A stretch of DNA of 38,562 nucleotides from Gammaproteobacteria bacterium (GCA_018698975.1 JABIPQ010000098.1:1-38562); one strand, 5' to 3'; shown: positions 16,913-25,279, counted from the first letter of the stretch. The notes: generated by a model from the letters alone, not told the origin. A program made the numbers and translations.

Positions 16913-17356
16913 ATGACAATGACTTCTCATCGTCCTTATATGATAAGGGCGTTAAATGAATGGATACTTGAGAATAATTGTACGCCTTATATTCTGGTAA
17001 ATGCTTACGCCAAGGATGTTCAGGTCCCGCAAAACTTTGTCAAAGATGGCCAGATTATCCTGAACATCTCTCCTTTAGCCGTTCAGGATCTGGTAATTTT
17101 AGTTGATGGTATTGAGTTCAATGGTCGTTTCGGCGGCATCCCAACTCGTGTTTATGTTCCAACTCCTGCTGTACTGGGAATATATGCCAAGGAAAATGGC
17201 CAGGGCATGATATTTGATACGGATGATCCTATCCCTGAACCTCCAGAACCGGATCCCGACAAGAAACCCGTCCAGGATGAAAAGGCCGACAAGGCTGGCA
17301 AGACCAGAGAAAAGCCCAGGTCCGGCAGACCTGATTTAAAAATTGTGAAGTCTTAG
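16913..17356 (+). CDS. sspB: ClpXP protease specificity-enhancing factor SspB
   Basis: Adaptor that hands ssrA-tagged proteins to the ClpXP protease. The 147-residue protein has the folded substrate-binding domain (RPYMIRALNEWILENNCTPY, VNISPLA-type strands, FNGRFGGIPTRVYVPTPAVLGIYAKENGQGM, residues 8-103). A charged flexible linker follows, then the ClpX-binding tail GRPDLKIVKS. ATG at 16913 has AGAGGA (16898-16903) at 9-bp spacing; a second ATG two codons on is possible. The upstream inverted-repeat element ends 20 bp before the start. Its stop codon is only 6 bp from that of the convergent dolP. Confidence 0.95.
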   Translation: MTMTSHRPYMIRALNEWILENNCTPYILVNAYAKDVQVPQNFVKDGQIILNISPLAVQDLVILVDGIEFNGRFGGIPTRVYVPTPAVLGIYAKENGQGMIFDTDDPIPEPPEPDPDKKPVQDEKADKAGKTREKPRSGRPDLKIVKS

Positions 17357-17362
17357 CGCGGT

Positions 17363-17941
17363 TTAGTTTATATATTCAAAGGCGCGAACTACCTTGGTAA
17401 CGCCTCGAGTATTGCTCACTAAATTTACTGTTGTAGTAGCCTCTTCCTCGCTTAACAAACCCATCAGGTAGACAACGCCGTTCTCGGTTATCACTTTCGT
17501 ACGAAAACTGCTTACCTCTCTATCAGCCAGCATCAGGGTTTTAATTTTGGCCGTGAGCCAGGCATCGTTGCTTCTGGATAGAAAGGTGGTAGTGCCGGCA
17601 ACTTCCAGTTCGTTATAGACTTCCTTGACTCTGGAGCTCGAAGTACGTGTGACACGTGTAGCCAGATTCTTCATTTCTTGCGAAGGAACCTGTCCAACCA
17701 GTAATACTGTGCCATTGAAGCTCACTACATTAATGTGTGCTTTTTTCAGCAGCTCATCTGCAGCATTCAGGTTGACCTTGATTGATGTTTCAATACTGCT
17801 GTCGTCCACCATGGCGCCCATGGAGCGGCGGCCTTTATCTTCCTGGACACCATCATCCCCGGTTGTTGCGCTAATCACTGTAGCGCAACCATTGAGTAAA
17901 AGAAGAATGCTGAAAAAAAATCCCAGGCGAAGTATTAACAT
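17363..17941 (-). CDS. dolP: BON-domain outer-membrane lipoprotein DolP (YraP)
   Basis: Lipoprotein of the outer membrane inner leaflet; in E. coli DolP supports envelope integrity and BAM function. The 192-residue precursor has a short signal with lipobox LLNGC (Cys19), then two BON domains: about 47-115 (SSIETSIKVNLNAADELL... VLLVGQVPSQE) and about 125-190 (NDAWLTAKIKTLMLADREV... VYLMGLLSEEEA). The ATG directly abuts the diaA stop codon (TAAATG on the minus strand), so the two are likely translationally coupled. It is the last gene of lpoA-yraN-diaA-dolP, the same order as in E. coli. Confidence 0.94.
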   Translation of the reverse strand: MLILRLGFFFSILLLLNGCATVISATTGDDGVQEDKGRRSMGAMVDDSSIETSIKVNLNAADELLKKAHINVVSFNGTVLLVGQVPSQEMKNLATRVTRTSSSRVKEVYNELEVAGTTTFLSRSNDAWLTAKIKTLMLADREVSSFRTKVITENGVVYLMGLLSEEEATTTVNLVSNTRGVTKVVRAFEYIN

Positions 17942-18550
<609 letters not shown>

Positions 18551-18605
18551 TTATGCAGTTCCTGCATAAAAGCAGTTCCTACATAAAAGCAGTTCCTGCA
18601 TAAAA
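18551..18605. repeat. 17-bp triple tandem repeat with palindromic unit upstream of diaA
   Basis: GCAGTTCCTGCATAAAA occurs three times in direct succession (18555-18571, 18572-18588 with one change, 18589-18605). The first unit with its flank forms a perfect 8-bp stem, TTATGCAG ttc CTGCATAA (18551-18569). It fills most of the 102-bp gap between yraN and diaA and would give stacked small hairpins in the mRNA just ahead of the diaA ribosome site. Confidence 0.85.
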
Positions 18606-18634
18606 GCCTTTGGCGAATTATAGTTAAGCGTTTT

Positions 18635-19054
18635 CTAAAAAGCATTTTTAATCCACTGAAATTCGAGATTGTCTATGCTTTCCATACTATATGCCCTATC
18701 AGTGACTTTGCCAGTGATACCAATCACATCAAATCGACAGGGTATCTTGTTAGTAAGACCTTTTTTTTGCAGAAAATGTTGAGCTGTTTTGATTATTTTT
18801 TTCTGTTTGTGGATGTTCACGGTTGCAAGCGCACCACCATGGTCCTGGTTTTTTCTGTAACGGACTTCAATAAAGACCAGTGTATCTTTGTCTGTGGCGA
18901 TCAAATCTATTTCGCCATAACGAGAATGAAAATTAAATTGAAACTCTTTAAGTCCCTGTTTTTTCAAGTAGTCGCGTGCCTTGCCCTCATAGTATTTTCC
19001 TTTGCTGACAGTAGAACTATCCCGGTTTAAAAGGGTTTTTAACATTTTCATCAT
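18635..19054 (-). CDS. yraN: YraN family (UPF0102) nuclease-fold protein
   Basis: UPF0102 protein with a PD-(D/E)XK nuclease-like core; its cellular role is not settled. From ATG at 19054 it is 139 residues. It shows KGKYYEGKARDYLKKQGLKE, then the fold signature RYGEIDLIATDKDTLVFIEVRYRK and ATVNIHKQKKIIKTAQHFL. The frame stays open upstream to a TTG at 19153, but those 33 residues are hydrophobic and unlike the family. ATG 19054 has GGAAGG just ahead and gives the usual length, so it is preferred. It lies between lpoA and diaA as in E. coli. Confidence 0.9.
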   Translation of the reverse strand: MMKMLKTLLNRDSSTVSKGKYYEGKARDYLKKQGLKEFQFNFHSRYGEIDLIATDKDTLVFIEVRYRKNQDHGGALATVNIHKQKKIIKTAQHFLQKKGLTNKIPCRFDVIGITGKVTDRAYSMESIDNLEFQWIKNAF

Positions 19055-19164
19055 TTGCCTTCCCTGGCAGTAGTGATAAAGACTGATAAGGAGTAAAAAT
19101 TGTAGCTCAAAATAATCGAGGGAGATAAGCAGAGGCAAAAGCAAAGCGGACAAAATCTAACAAG

Positions 19165-21042
19165 TTATTGTCCTGAGCTTTCTACCTGTGCAAGCCCATC
19201 TGCGACTTTTGCCCAATTAAGCTCCCGGATAATATTTCTGTTCGCACCCAGTTTTAATAAGCCAGTAGCACCATAAATCTGGCTGTCAGGGACGTCTTCA
19301 AGTTGCCTTAGTCTCGGGTAGAGCCTGAATGCATCAATGCCGAAGGCCTGTAACCTCAGGGTCAGCGCATTAGTTTGTGGGAACAGGCTGGTCGCTTTTG
19401 TCTTGAGCTCATCGTTAAAATTTAAAAGCCATGGGCTGTCTCCAAAAAGGATGCCATTCAGGTCGTTGTCCACCAGCGGGCGAGGAATGCCAGAGTAAAC
19501 ATCCTGGCTTGCATAAACGGGGATGTCGCCAGCATATAAGTAGGCAAGAGTTGGATTAATTTGTCGTGCGGGTCCGGGTTCGGCAATCAGAAAAATAAAA
19601 TCAATATCCTGTCGTCGTCGTTGTGTGAATGCCACATCTTCATCAATAAGATCTGCTAGCCGATCCTTTCTTGCTTCGCTTTCATCAATATCCAACAGGG
19701 TTTCTACTATCCCTGTGTAATCTTCCCGGTACTCTTCAAGGGCAACAATTTGTCCTCCCAGTGTTAACCAGTGGTCTATGAAGCTATTGCGCTTCCTCTG
19801 GTAAAAATCATCTGAGGTGCCAGCAGGACTAAGTATTGCGGCATAGCGATGCCCGTCACGCCAGGCGCGCTCGGCAATTTGTACTGCTTCATTTTCCGGG
19901 GACAGAGAAAACTGGTAAAGATTATTCGATAAGGGGCTTGAACCCTCGATGTTATTCAGCGCAAGTGTCGGAACCGGTAAATCTCTCTCATTGTGCAAGC
20001 GTGATACATGTTGTTTATCCAATGGTCCGATAATCATTTGTGCGCCATCTGCGACGGCCTGGCCATATTCTATAAGGATGTCGCTGGTCGCGGAGGTATT
20101 ATAAAAGCGGATTAATGGGACTTTTCCACCAATTTGCATCACGTCGTAATAGGCACTGAGGAAAGCATTGCGAATAACAGTACCTGGTAAGGTGTTTAAT
20201 GGAAGTAACAGGGCAATAGTGTCAGGTCTTTCCTCAGCCATTGTTTCTACCATCTGCATGGCCTGTGGCAGGTATACAGCGGCAGGATGACGGTTCCAGG
20301 CGTTTCGCCATCGGCCCAGCTCAACTACCTGGCGATCAAGATTGTTTTGATAGGCTTTGCCAATAACGGCAAGTTCGAACCAGCCTTGAAATTCGAAACG
20401 TCTTTCTGCTTCAAACAGATTAATCAGCTGTTCCGGGCTTAAGGAAATCAATGCCTTCCAGATTTGTTCATGATTCAGTGGCACCAGGTTAAGTGGTAGT
20501 AACTGGTCAATCTGAATACGCTCCATTGCATTTTCCAGTTGCTGGCCAACATCACTGTAGAGATCTGCGCGGTACATTCTGATAGACAACTGGGTAGCTT
20601 CACTGAGCATGGGAAGCTGGTTAAGCCGTTCAGAGGTCAAGGCTTGCAGGGCAGGCTGCGGCTGCCCCCCTGCAGAATATAAACGGGCTTTTAACAACAA
20701 TATTTCGGCGGCCAGAGGCAGAGGGGTAGAACCCAGCTCTAAAGTTTCAAGTAGTAGCAATGCATCGTCATCCCTTTCCAGGTTCATTAGTACCTGTGAT
20801 GCCTGGTAGAGAATGCGCTCTTTTTCGGGACTGACTGCTACAGCGCCCTGTGTTAGCAGAGCCTGCAGTATCTCTTCGTTCTCGTCGATTTGGTTACCAG
20901 AAAAATCAGGACTCGAGGTAGGCAGGTTAGGGACGCTGGTAGAAGTACATGCCGTCAGCAAGATTATCAAGCCAGCAATAACAAGCTTTTCCAGTAGATC
21001 ACTGGTGTGAAAAAATATCGGCAATTTTAATTGTGTCTTCAT
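19165..21042 (-). CDS. lpoA: penicillin-binding protein activator LpoA
   Basis: Outer-membrane lipoprotein that reaches through the periplasm to activate the class A synthase PBP1A. The 625-residue precursor has a signal with lipobox LLTAC (Cys32). An N-terminal helical TPR-like domain follows (about 55-265, with ILYQASQVLMNLERDDDALLLLETLELG). The C-terminal domain has a periplasmic-binding fold (about 280-620: TIALLLPLNTLPGTVIRNAFLSAYYD, IGPLDKQHVSRLHNE, HRYAAILSPAGTSDDFYQ, DIDFIFLIAEPGPARQINPTLAYLYAGDIPVYASQ). The length matches LpoA. It is divergent from the thioredoxin-like gene and rsmI and first in lpoA-yraN-diaA-dolP. It links functionally to the dcw cluster downstream. Confidence 0.95.
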   Translation of the reverse strand: MKTQLKLPIFFHTSDLLEKLVIAGLIILLTACTSTSVPNLPTSSPDFSGNQIDENEEILQALLTQGAVAVSPEKERILYQASQVLMNLERDDDALLLLETLELGSTPLPLAAEILLLKARLYSAGGQPQPALQALTSERLNQLPMLSEATQLSIRMYRADLYSDVGQQLENAMERIQIDQLLPLNLVPLNHEQIWKALISLSPEQLINLFEAERRFEFQGWFELAVIGKAYQNNLDRQVVELGRWRNAWNRHPAAVYLPQAMQMVETMAEERPDTIALLLPLNTLPGTVIRNAFLSAYYDVMQIGGKVPLIRFYNTSATSDILIEYGQAVADGAQMIIGPLDKQHVSRLHNERDLPVPTLALNNIEGSSPLSNNLYQFSLSPENEAVQIAERAWRDGHRYAAILSPAGTSDDFYQRKRNSFIDHWLTLGGQIVALEEYREDYTGIVETLLDIDESEARKDRLADLIDEDVAFTQRRRQDIDFIFLIAEPGPARQINPTLAYLYAGDIPVYASQDVYSGIPRPLVDNDLNGILFGDSPWLLNFNDELKTKATSLFPQTNALTLRLQAFGIDAFRLYPRLRQLEDVPDSQIYGATGLLKLGANRNIIRELNWAKVADGLAQVESSGQ

Positions 21043-21160
21043 GATAATAAAGACAGTATAACCTTAAAGTTGATATTTATTTATGGCAACATTGTCGGGC
21101 TGGTTCTGAATAATTATTCAGGGCTTCCCCGGATTGCGAACTGATAATGCAGGTAGATTC

Positions 21161-21730
21161 ATGGCTCTTACTCCCTCCAATATGTTGCCACTAGGCACCG
21201 TCGCCCCTGATTTTTCTCTGCAGGATACTGAAGGTAAGCTGGTCACACTGAATTCCTTTTCTGAGTCTCGCTTATTGCTGGTGGCATTTATATGTAACCA
21301 CTGTCCTTTTGTAAAACATATCAGCTCTGAGCTGGCCACAATGGCTAATGAATATCAATCAAAAGGAGTCGCTTTTGTCGCGATCAACTCTAATGATATT
21401 CAGGCTTATCCCGATGACAATATGGAAAACATGGTGAGGGAAGTGCAGGAAGCAGGCTACTGCTTTCCTTATCTGCTGGATGAAGCGCAGGAAGTGGCAA
21501 AGGCCTATGATGCAGCCTGCACCCCGGATTTTTATGTCTTTGATCAAAATCGTTTGCTGGTCTACCGTGGGCAATTGGACGGTAGCAGACCTGGAAATAA
21601 TATCCCGGTGACAGGTGAAGATATCCGCTCAGCCCTGGATATACTTTTAGTCGGGGGCTCTCTTACTGAGCAGCAAACTCCCAGTGTCGGGTGCAATATA
21701 AAATGGAAGCCCGGCAATGAGCCAGACTGA
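21161..21730 (+). CDS. thioredoxin-fold (AhpC/TSA-like) redox protein with CNHC motif
   Basis: Cytoplasmic thioredoxin-family protein of 189 residues from ATG 21161, which has AGGTAG just before it. An in-frame TTG at 21134 is less convincing. The pattern APDFSLQDTEGKLVTLNSF, then VAFICNHCPFVKH (Cys45-x-x-Cys48), VAINSNDIQAYPDDN and CTPDFYVFDQNRLLVYRGQLD is that of a conserved thioredoxin-like family close to AhpC/TSA proteins. The CxxC suggests a dithiol-disulfide role, but no substrate is known to me. It has no signal peptide. Its last 14 bases overlap the start of rsmI, so the two are probably co-translated. Confidence 0.88.
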   Translation: MALTPSNMLPLGTVAPDFSLQDTEGKLVTLNSFSESRLLLVAFICNHCPFVKHISSELATMANEYQSKGVAFVAINSNDIQAYPDDNMENMVREVQEAGYCFPYLLDEAQEVAKAYDAACTPDFYVFDQNRLLVYRGQLDGSRPGNNIPVTGEDIRSALDILLVGGSLTEQQTPSVGCNIKWKPGNEPD

Positions 21731-22571
21731 ATCAGGATGTTTATATATTGTCGCCACTCCCATCGGAAATCTCGACGATATTACCCAGAGAGCTATTCAA
21801 ACTCTTTCTAGTGTTGACAGTATTGCTGTGGAAGATACTCGTCACAGTCGTAAGCTCCTTCAACATCTGGGTATCAATACCCCGATGTTTGCCTTACACG
21901 AACATAATGAGGTTCAAAAAGCAGACGAGGTTATTCGGCGTGTGCTGGATGGTGAAAATATCGCTTTGATTAGTGATGCCGGCACACCACTTATTTCTGA
22001 CCCTGGTTACCCCCTGGTGAGTAAAGCCAGTCTTGCTGGTGTTAAAGTGGTGCCTGTTCCAGGTGCCAGCAGTATTCTTGCAGCACTGAGTTGTGCAGGG
22101 CTGCCTACTGATCGCTTTATTTTTGAAGGTTTTTTGCCGAGCAAGCAGGGCACACGATGCAATCAGTTAAAAAAACTGGTCAATGAAGACAGAACGTTGA
22201 TTTTCTTTGAAGCTCCCCATCGCATTCTGGATTGTCTGGTCGACCTGGCGGAAATTTTTGGGCCGCAGCGACATGCCGTTATTGCCCGCGAATTAACAAA
22301 AACCTATGAAACATTGTTGTCGGGTAATCTTGAGGAGTTACTGAAGAAAGTATCAGAAGACAGCAACCAGACGCGGGGTGAATTCGTTCTTGTGGTTGCC
22401 GGCGCAGAAAAAAAACAACAGGATCTTGACGAATCAGCGCTGCATATTTTTAATACTCTGCTTGATGAACTACCACTGAAACAATCCTCGGCACTGGCAG
22501 CAAAGATTACCGGACTGGGAAAAAATACTTTTTATCAGGCTGGTCTTGATCAAAAAAAAGATAAGAAATAA
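21717..22571 (+). CDS. rsmI: 16S rRNA (cytidine-1402 2'-O)-methyltransferase
   Basis: SAM-dependent tetrapyrrole-methylase-fold enzyme that adds the 2'-O-methyl group to C1402 of 16S rRNA in the decoding centre; its base partner methyltransferase rsmH is also in this window. The 284-residue protein has YIVATPIGNLDDITQRAI near the start, IAVEDTRHSRKLL, LISDAGTPLISDPGYPLV, VPVPGASSILAALSCAGLPTD and FFEAPHRI, the full family signature. It starts at ATG 21717 inside the preceding thioredoxin-like gene. Divergent from lpoA and upstream of rnpB. Confidence 0.97.
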   Translation: MSQTESGCLYIVATPIGNLDDITQRAIQTLSSVDSIAVEDTRHSRKLLQHLGINTPMFALHEHNEVQKADEVIRRVLDGENIALISDAGTPLISDPGYPLVSKASLAGVKVVPVPGASSILAALSCAGLPTDRFIFEGFLPSKQGTRCNQLKKLVNEDRTLIFFEAPHRILDCLVDLAEIFGPQRHAVIARELTKTYETLLSGNLEELLKKVSEDSNQTRGEFVLVVAGAEKKQQDLDESALHIFNTLLDELPLKQSSALAAKITGLGKNTFYQAGLDQKKDKK

Positions 22572-22615
22572 TAAAGCTGAAAATCAAGGCTTGAAAAAAG
22601 CAGATAAAGTTTTTA

Positions 22616-22644
22616 TTGAATTTCCAATCTTGCTTGCGTAACCT
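22616..22644 (+). promoter_or_regulatory. candidate rnpB promoter
   Basis: TTGAAT (22616-22621), 17-bp spacer, TAACCT (22639-22644). The -10 is a weak match, but the spacing would start transcription at about 22650, which agrees with the 5' end of RNase P RNA inferred from its P1 helix. Confidence 0.45.
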
Positions 22645-22647
22645 TGC

Positions 22648-23002
22648 AAGCTGAGTTGGCCAGGCAATCGCTAGTTTTTAACTAGAGGAAAGTCCGGGCT
22701 CCATAGAGCACAGTGCCAGGTAATACCTGGGGGGCGCGAGCCTACGGAAAGTGCAGCAGAAAATAAACCGCCGCGTTATTCTTCGGAGTGATGAGGTAAG
22801 GGTGAAATGGTGCGGTAAGAGCGCACCGCATGGGTGGCAACATTCCATGGCATGGTAAACCCCGCTGGGAGCAAGGCCAAATAGGAATCCAATGGTGCGG
22901 CTCGCACTGGATTCGGGTAGGCTGCATGAGCATTACGGTGACGTGATGCCTAGATGAATGATTGCCCAAGACAGAACCCGGCTTACCGGCTAACTCAATT
23001 AA
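22648..23002 (+). ncRNA. rnpB: RNase P RNA, bacterial type A
   Basis: Catalytic RNA of ribonuclease P, which matures tRNA 5' ends. Diagnostic conserved blocks appear in order: GAGGAAAGTCCGGGCTCC near 22685, the GGTAAGGGTGAAA block and GGTAAGAGCGCACCGC near 22800, GAGCAAGGCCAAATAGG near 22870, GGGTAGGCTGC near 22915, and CCTAGATGAATGATTGCCC plus ACAGAACCCGGCTTA near 22950. The P1 helix is closed by AAGCTGAGTTGGCC at the start and GGCTAACTCAATT at the end. Length is about 355 nt. Location between rsmI and mraZ matches my recollection of Pseudomonas. The exact ends are good to a few bases. Confidence 0.96.
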
Positions 23003-23007
23003 CAGCA

Positions 23008-23127
23008 GTTACAAGTTACAAGTAATGGTGCCCCAGGTTAAGGGTACAAGCCTTTAATACAGGCTTAATAGTTTAAGTGAGCTGGCGATGTCACAGCTAT
23101 TCCGACTTGAGACTTGTAACTTGAGAC
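23008..23127. repeat. second heptamer-repeat locus with inverted ends, after rnpB
   Basis: GTTACAA occurs twice in tandem (23008-23021), GGTACAA at 23043-23049, and on the other strand GTCTCAA-GTTACAA-GTCTCAA in register (seen as TTGAGAC TTGTAAC TTGAGAC at 23107-23127). Between them lie a short palindrome AAGCCT/AGGCTT (23048-23053, 23061-23066) and AGCT...AGCT. This is the same family as 7005-7217 and begins 6 bp after the end of rnpB. From 23128 to 23312 nothing but AT-rich sequence was recognised. Confidence 0.8.
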
Positions 23128-23312
23128 TTTCTTCTCAAAATAAAAAAAACTTAAAAACCCTCTCCAGACTTAAGAAACTACTTTAAGTTCACATCTTAGT
23201 ATGTTGTAAATTATTAATTTTAAACCTCCCCCTTACTGCCCGTTTTTGACTGTTTTGTCGATTTTCGGCGCATTTACCCTCATTTTCTACTCAAATTAGT
23301 GCAATTAAGTGC

Positions 23313-23341
23313 TTGATTTGTTGGATATCCCTGCCTATAGT
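23313..23341 (+). promoter_or_regulatory. mraZ (dcw cluster) promoter
   Basis: TTGATT (23313-23318), 17-bp spacer, TATAGT (23336-23341). The start would be about 23348, leaving a leader of about 135 nt that contains the MraZ boxes. It is the only clear promoter ahead of the long cluster that runs to the window end. Confidence 0.6.
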
Positions 23342-23370
23342 GCGGAAAAGTGGTAAGAAGTAGCAGAAAG

Positions 23371-23395
23371 TGGGTCAGAATGGGAGGTAAAGGTG
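23371..23395 (+). promoter_or_regulatory. MraZ operator (TGGGN repeats, 10-bp period)
   Basis: TGGGT (23371-23375) and TGGGA (23381-23385) are exactly 10 bp apart, with a degenerate AGGTG in the next period (23391-23395). MraZ is known to bind TGGGN repeats separated by 5 bp ahead of its own gene. Here they lie just downstream of the predicted start point, in a position suited to repression. Confidence 0.7.
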
Positions 23396-23483
23396 TTCCT
23401 TCCCAAAAAATGCCCAATACCTGCCGCTTTTTGGCAAACGATAAAAACTTTGTAGGCAATAAAAAGCATAAAGGACCTTAATT

Positions 23484-23945
23484 TTGTTATTTCGTGGCTT
23501 GAACTCAATAAATCTCGATGCGAAGGGGCGTATGGCCATCCCTTCTCGCTATCGTGGAATTATTGACGATCACTGCCAGGGCAAAATGGTCGTAACCATT
23601 GAAGCAACCGATGGCGAGTGTCTGGTTGTATATCCCCTCAATGAATTTGAAGAAATCCAGCGCAAGGTTGAAGCACTGCCAAGTTTCAACGCTACCAGTA
23701 AAAAACTCAAGGGACTTTTTATAGGGCATGCAAACGATGTCGAGCTTGATGGTAGTGGTCGCATCCTGGTTCCACCAACGCTGAGAACTTATGTAGGTCT
23801 TGAGAAGAAAGTTGTTTTGGTAGGACAGGGCAAAAAATTTGAATTGTGGGATGAAGATGCCTGGAATGCCAAACGTGAAAGCTGGCTCAATCAGGAAGAA
23901 ACAGAAGAAGAAATGCCTGAAGAGCTTAAAGGCTTGTCCCTTTAA
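23484..23945 (+). CDS. mraZ: transcriptional regulator MraZ
   Basis: DNA-binding repressor of the dcw cluster, made of two SpoVT/AbrB-like half domains. The 153-residue protein starts MLFRGLNSINLDAKGRMAIP, has the first DAKGR-type repeat there and the second at about residues 88-98 (VELDGSGRILVPPTLR), then GLEKKVVLVGQGKKFELWDEDAW. The start codon is TTG at 23484, with AAGGA (23471-23475) at 8-bp spacing; length and N-terminus fit the family. It is the first gene of the cluster, with its own boxes in the leader, so autoregulation is expected. Confidence 0.97.
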   Translation: MLFRGLNSINLDAKGRMAIPSRYRGIIDDHCQGKMVVTIEATDGECLVVYPLNEFEEIQRKVEALPSFNATSKKLKGLFIGHANDVELDGSGRILVPPTLRTYVGLEKKVVLVGQGKKFELWDEDAWNAKRESWLNQEETEEEMPEELKGLSL

Positions 23946-23948
23946 CTC

Positions 23949-24881
23949 GTGGAAGACTTCCAGCATCAGTCAGTACTGTTGCAACAAGCAGTTGATGCAT
24001 TGGTTACAGATGAAGATGGATTTTACATAGATGGCACTTTTGGCAGGGGTGGCCATAGTCGAAAAATTTTAGACAAGTTGTCGGGCCAGGGCAGGTTGCT
24101 GGTGGTCGACAAGGACCTGGAAGCTATCCAGGAGGCTCACCTTTTAAAAGAGCAAGACAAGAGAGTGATGGTGGCACATAGCAGCTTTGCAGATATAGAG
24201 GAACTGGCCGGTATTCACCAGGTCATGGGCAAGGTTTCCGGTGTACTTCTTGATTTGGGTGTGTCTTCTCCGCAATTGGATGATGGCTCAAGAGGTTTCA
24301 GCTTTTCAAAGGAAGGCCCGTTGGATATGCGCATGAATACCCAGGCAGGCTTTACTGCTGAAGAGTGGATTGCAAGGGCGAAGGAAGAAGAGTTGGTACG
24401 CGTGTTTTTTGAGTATGGAGAAGAGAAGTTCTCCCGGCGAATAGCCCGCGCCATTGTCGCTGAAAGACAAAATTCTCGTATTACCAGCACCATGCAGTTG
24501 GCAGAAATAGTAAAACAGGCCCACCCGGCATGGGAAAAGCACAAGCATCCTGCAACCCGGGTTTTTCAGGCAATCAGAATTTATATCAATAGTGAGCTAA
24601 ACGATCTGGAAGCGGCGCTAGCCGGAATTCTGGAAATTTTAGATATTGGCGGGCGGATGGTAGTGATCAGTTTCCATTCCCTGGAAGACAGAATTGTTAA
24701 GCAGTTTATTAACAAGCAGGAAAAAGGCGATGACTTTCCGCCAGATATGCCGGTTACACAGGCTCAATTAAATCCACGCCTGAAAAAAATTGGTAAACAA
24801 ATAAAAGCAGGTTCCCAGGAGCTGGCAGTAAATATTCGATCACGAAGCGCGGTGTTAAGAGTGGCAGAAAAGATCGCCTGA
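23949..24881 (+). CDS. rsmH: 16S rRNA (cytosine-1402 N4)-methyltransferase
   Basis: SAM-dependent methyltransferase acting on N4 of C1402 in 16S rRNA, complementing RsmI at the same nucleotide. The 310-residue protein has HQSVLLQQAVDAL at the start, the SAM motif DGTFGRGGHSRKIL near residue 28, DLGVSSPQLDDGSRGFSFSKEGPLDMRMN near 98, and TRVFQAIRIYINSEL and ISFHSLEDRIVKQF. The start is GTG at 23949, 3 bp after the mraZ stop, with only a weak ribosome site, so coupling to mraZ is likely. Confidence 0.98.
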   Translation: MEDFQHQSVLLQQAVDALVTDEDGFYIDGTFGRGGHSRKILDKLSGQGRLLVVDKDLEAIQEAHLLKEQDKRVMVAHSSFADIEELAGIHQVMGKVSGVLLDLGVSSPQLDDGSRGFSFSKEGPLDMRMNTQAGFTAEEWIARAKEEELVRVFFEYGEEKFSRRIARAIVAERQNSRITSTMQLAEIVKQAHPAWEKHKHPATRVFQAIRIYINSELNDLEAALAGILEILDIGGRMVVISFHSLEDRIVKQFINKQEKGDDFPPDMPVTQAQLNPRLKKIGKQIKAGSQELAVNIRSRSAVLRVAEKIA

Positions 24882-24943
24882 CAGGTGCTTTTTTTCTAAA
24901 CCTCTATTTATGAAGCTGAACTAATAAATGAGAAAGGTTTGGC

Positions 24944-25279
24944 ATGGTGAGAACCAGAAACAAAAAAGAAAAAGGAAAGCAGTTAAAGGAGTTAGATAAC
25001 AGAATCAGCCTGAAGTTGTGGTTGTGCCTGTTCAGCTTGCTGGTAGCTACAACTGCTTCGGCAACAGGCGTAATTTTTTCTACGCATAAGAGCAGGCATT
25101 TGTTAAACGAATTGCAACAACTGGAAAGACAAAGAAATGGCCTGCAAGTGGAATGGGGTCAGTTGTTACTGGAACAAAGCAGTCTTGTTTCACAGGGTCG
25201 AATTGAAAATTTGGCAATAGCAGAGCTGGGAATGAAGATCCCGGCAACGGAGAATGTGGTGGTAGTGTCTGGTGACTAG
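24944..25279 (+). CDS. ftsL: cell division protein FtsL
   Basis: Small bitopic divisome protein that pairs with FtsB and binds FtsQ, helping activate FtsW/FtsI. The 111-residue protein has a basic cytoplasmic tail, a membrane helix (about 24-47, LKLWLCLFSLLVATTASATGVIF), and a periplasmic leucine-zipper-like coiled coil (LNELQQLERQRNGLQVEWGQLLLEQSSL). The conserved end AELGMKIPATENVVVV fits the family. ATG at 24944 follows GAGAAAGGTTTGGC. Its last 8 bases overlap ftsI. Confidence 0.94.
   Translation: MVRTRNKKEKGKQLKELDNRISLKLWLCLFSLLVATTASATGVIFSTHKSRHLLNELQQLERQRNGLQVEWGQLLLEQSSLVSQGRIENLAIAELGMKIPATENVVVVSGD

Noticed and set aside
18551-18605. Possible CRISPR array
   Set aside because: The 17-bp units are directly tandem with no spacers, and there are no cas genes in the window.
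19055-19153. Upstream TTG start of yraN giving a hydrophobic N-terminus
   Set aside because: The extra 33 residues are unlike the family; ATG at 19054 with GGAAGG gives the usual length.
22742-22969. 75-codon minus-strand frame
   Set aside because: It lies entirely inside RNase P RNA, whose conserved blocks are unmistakable.
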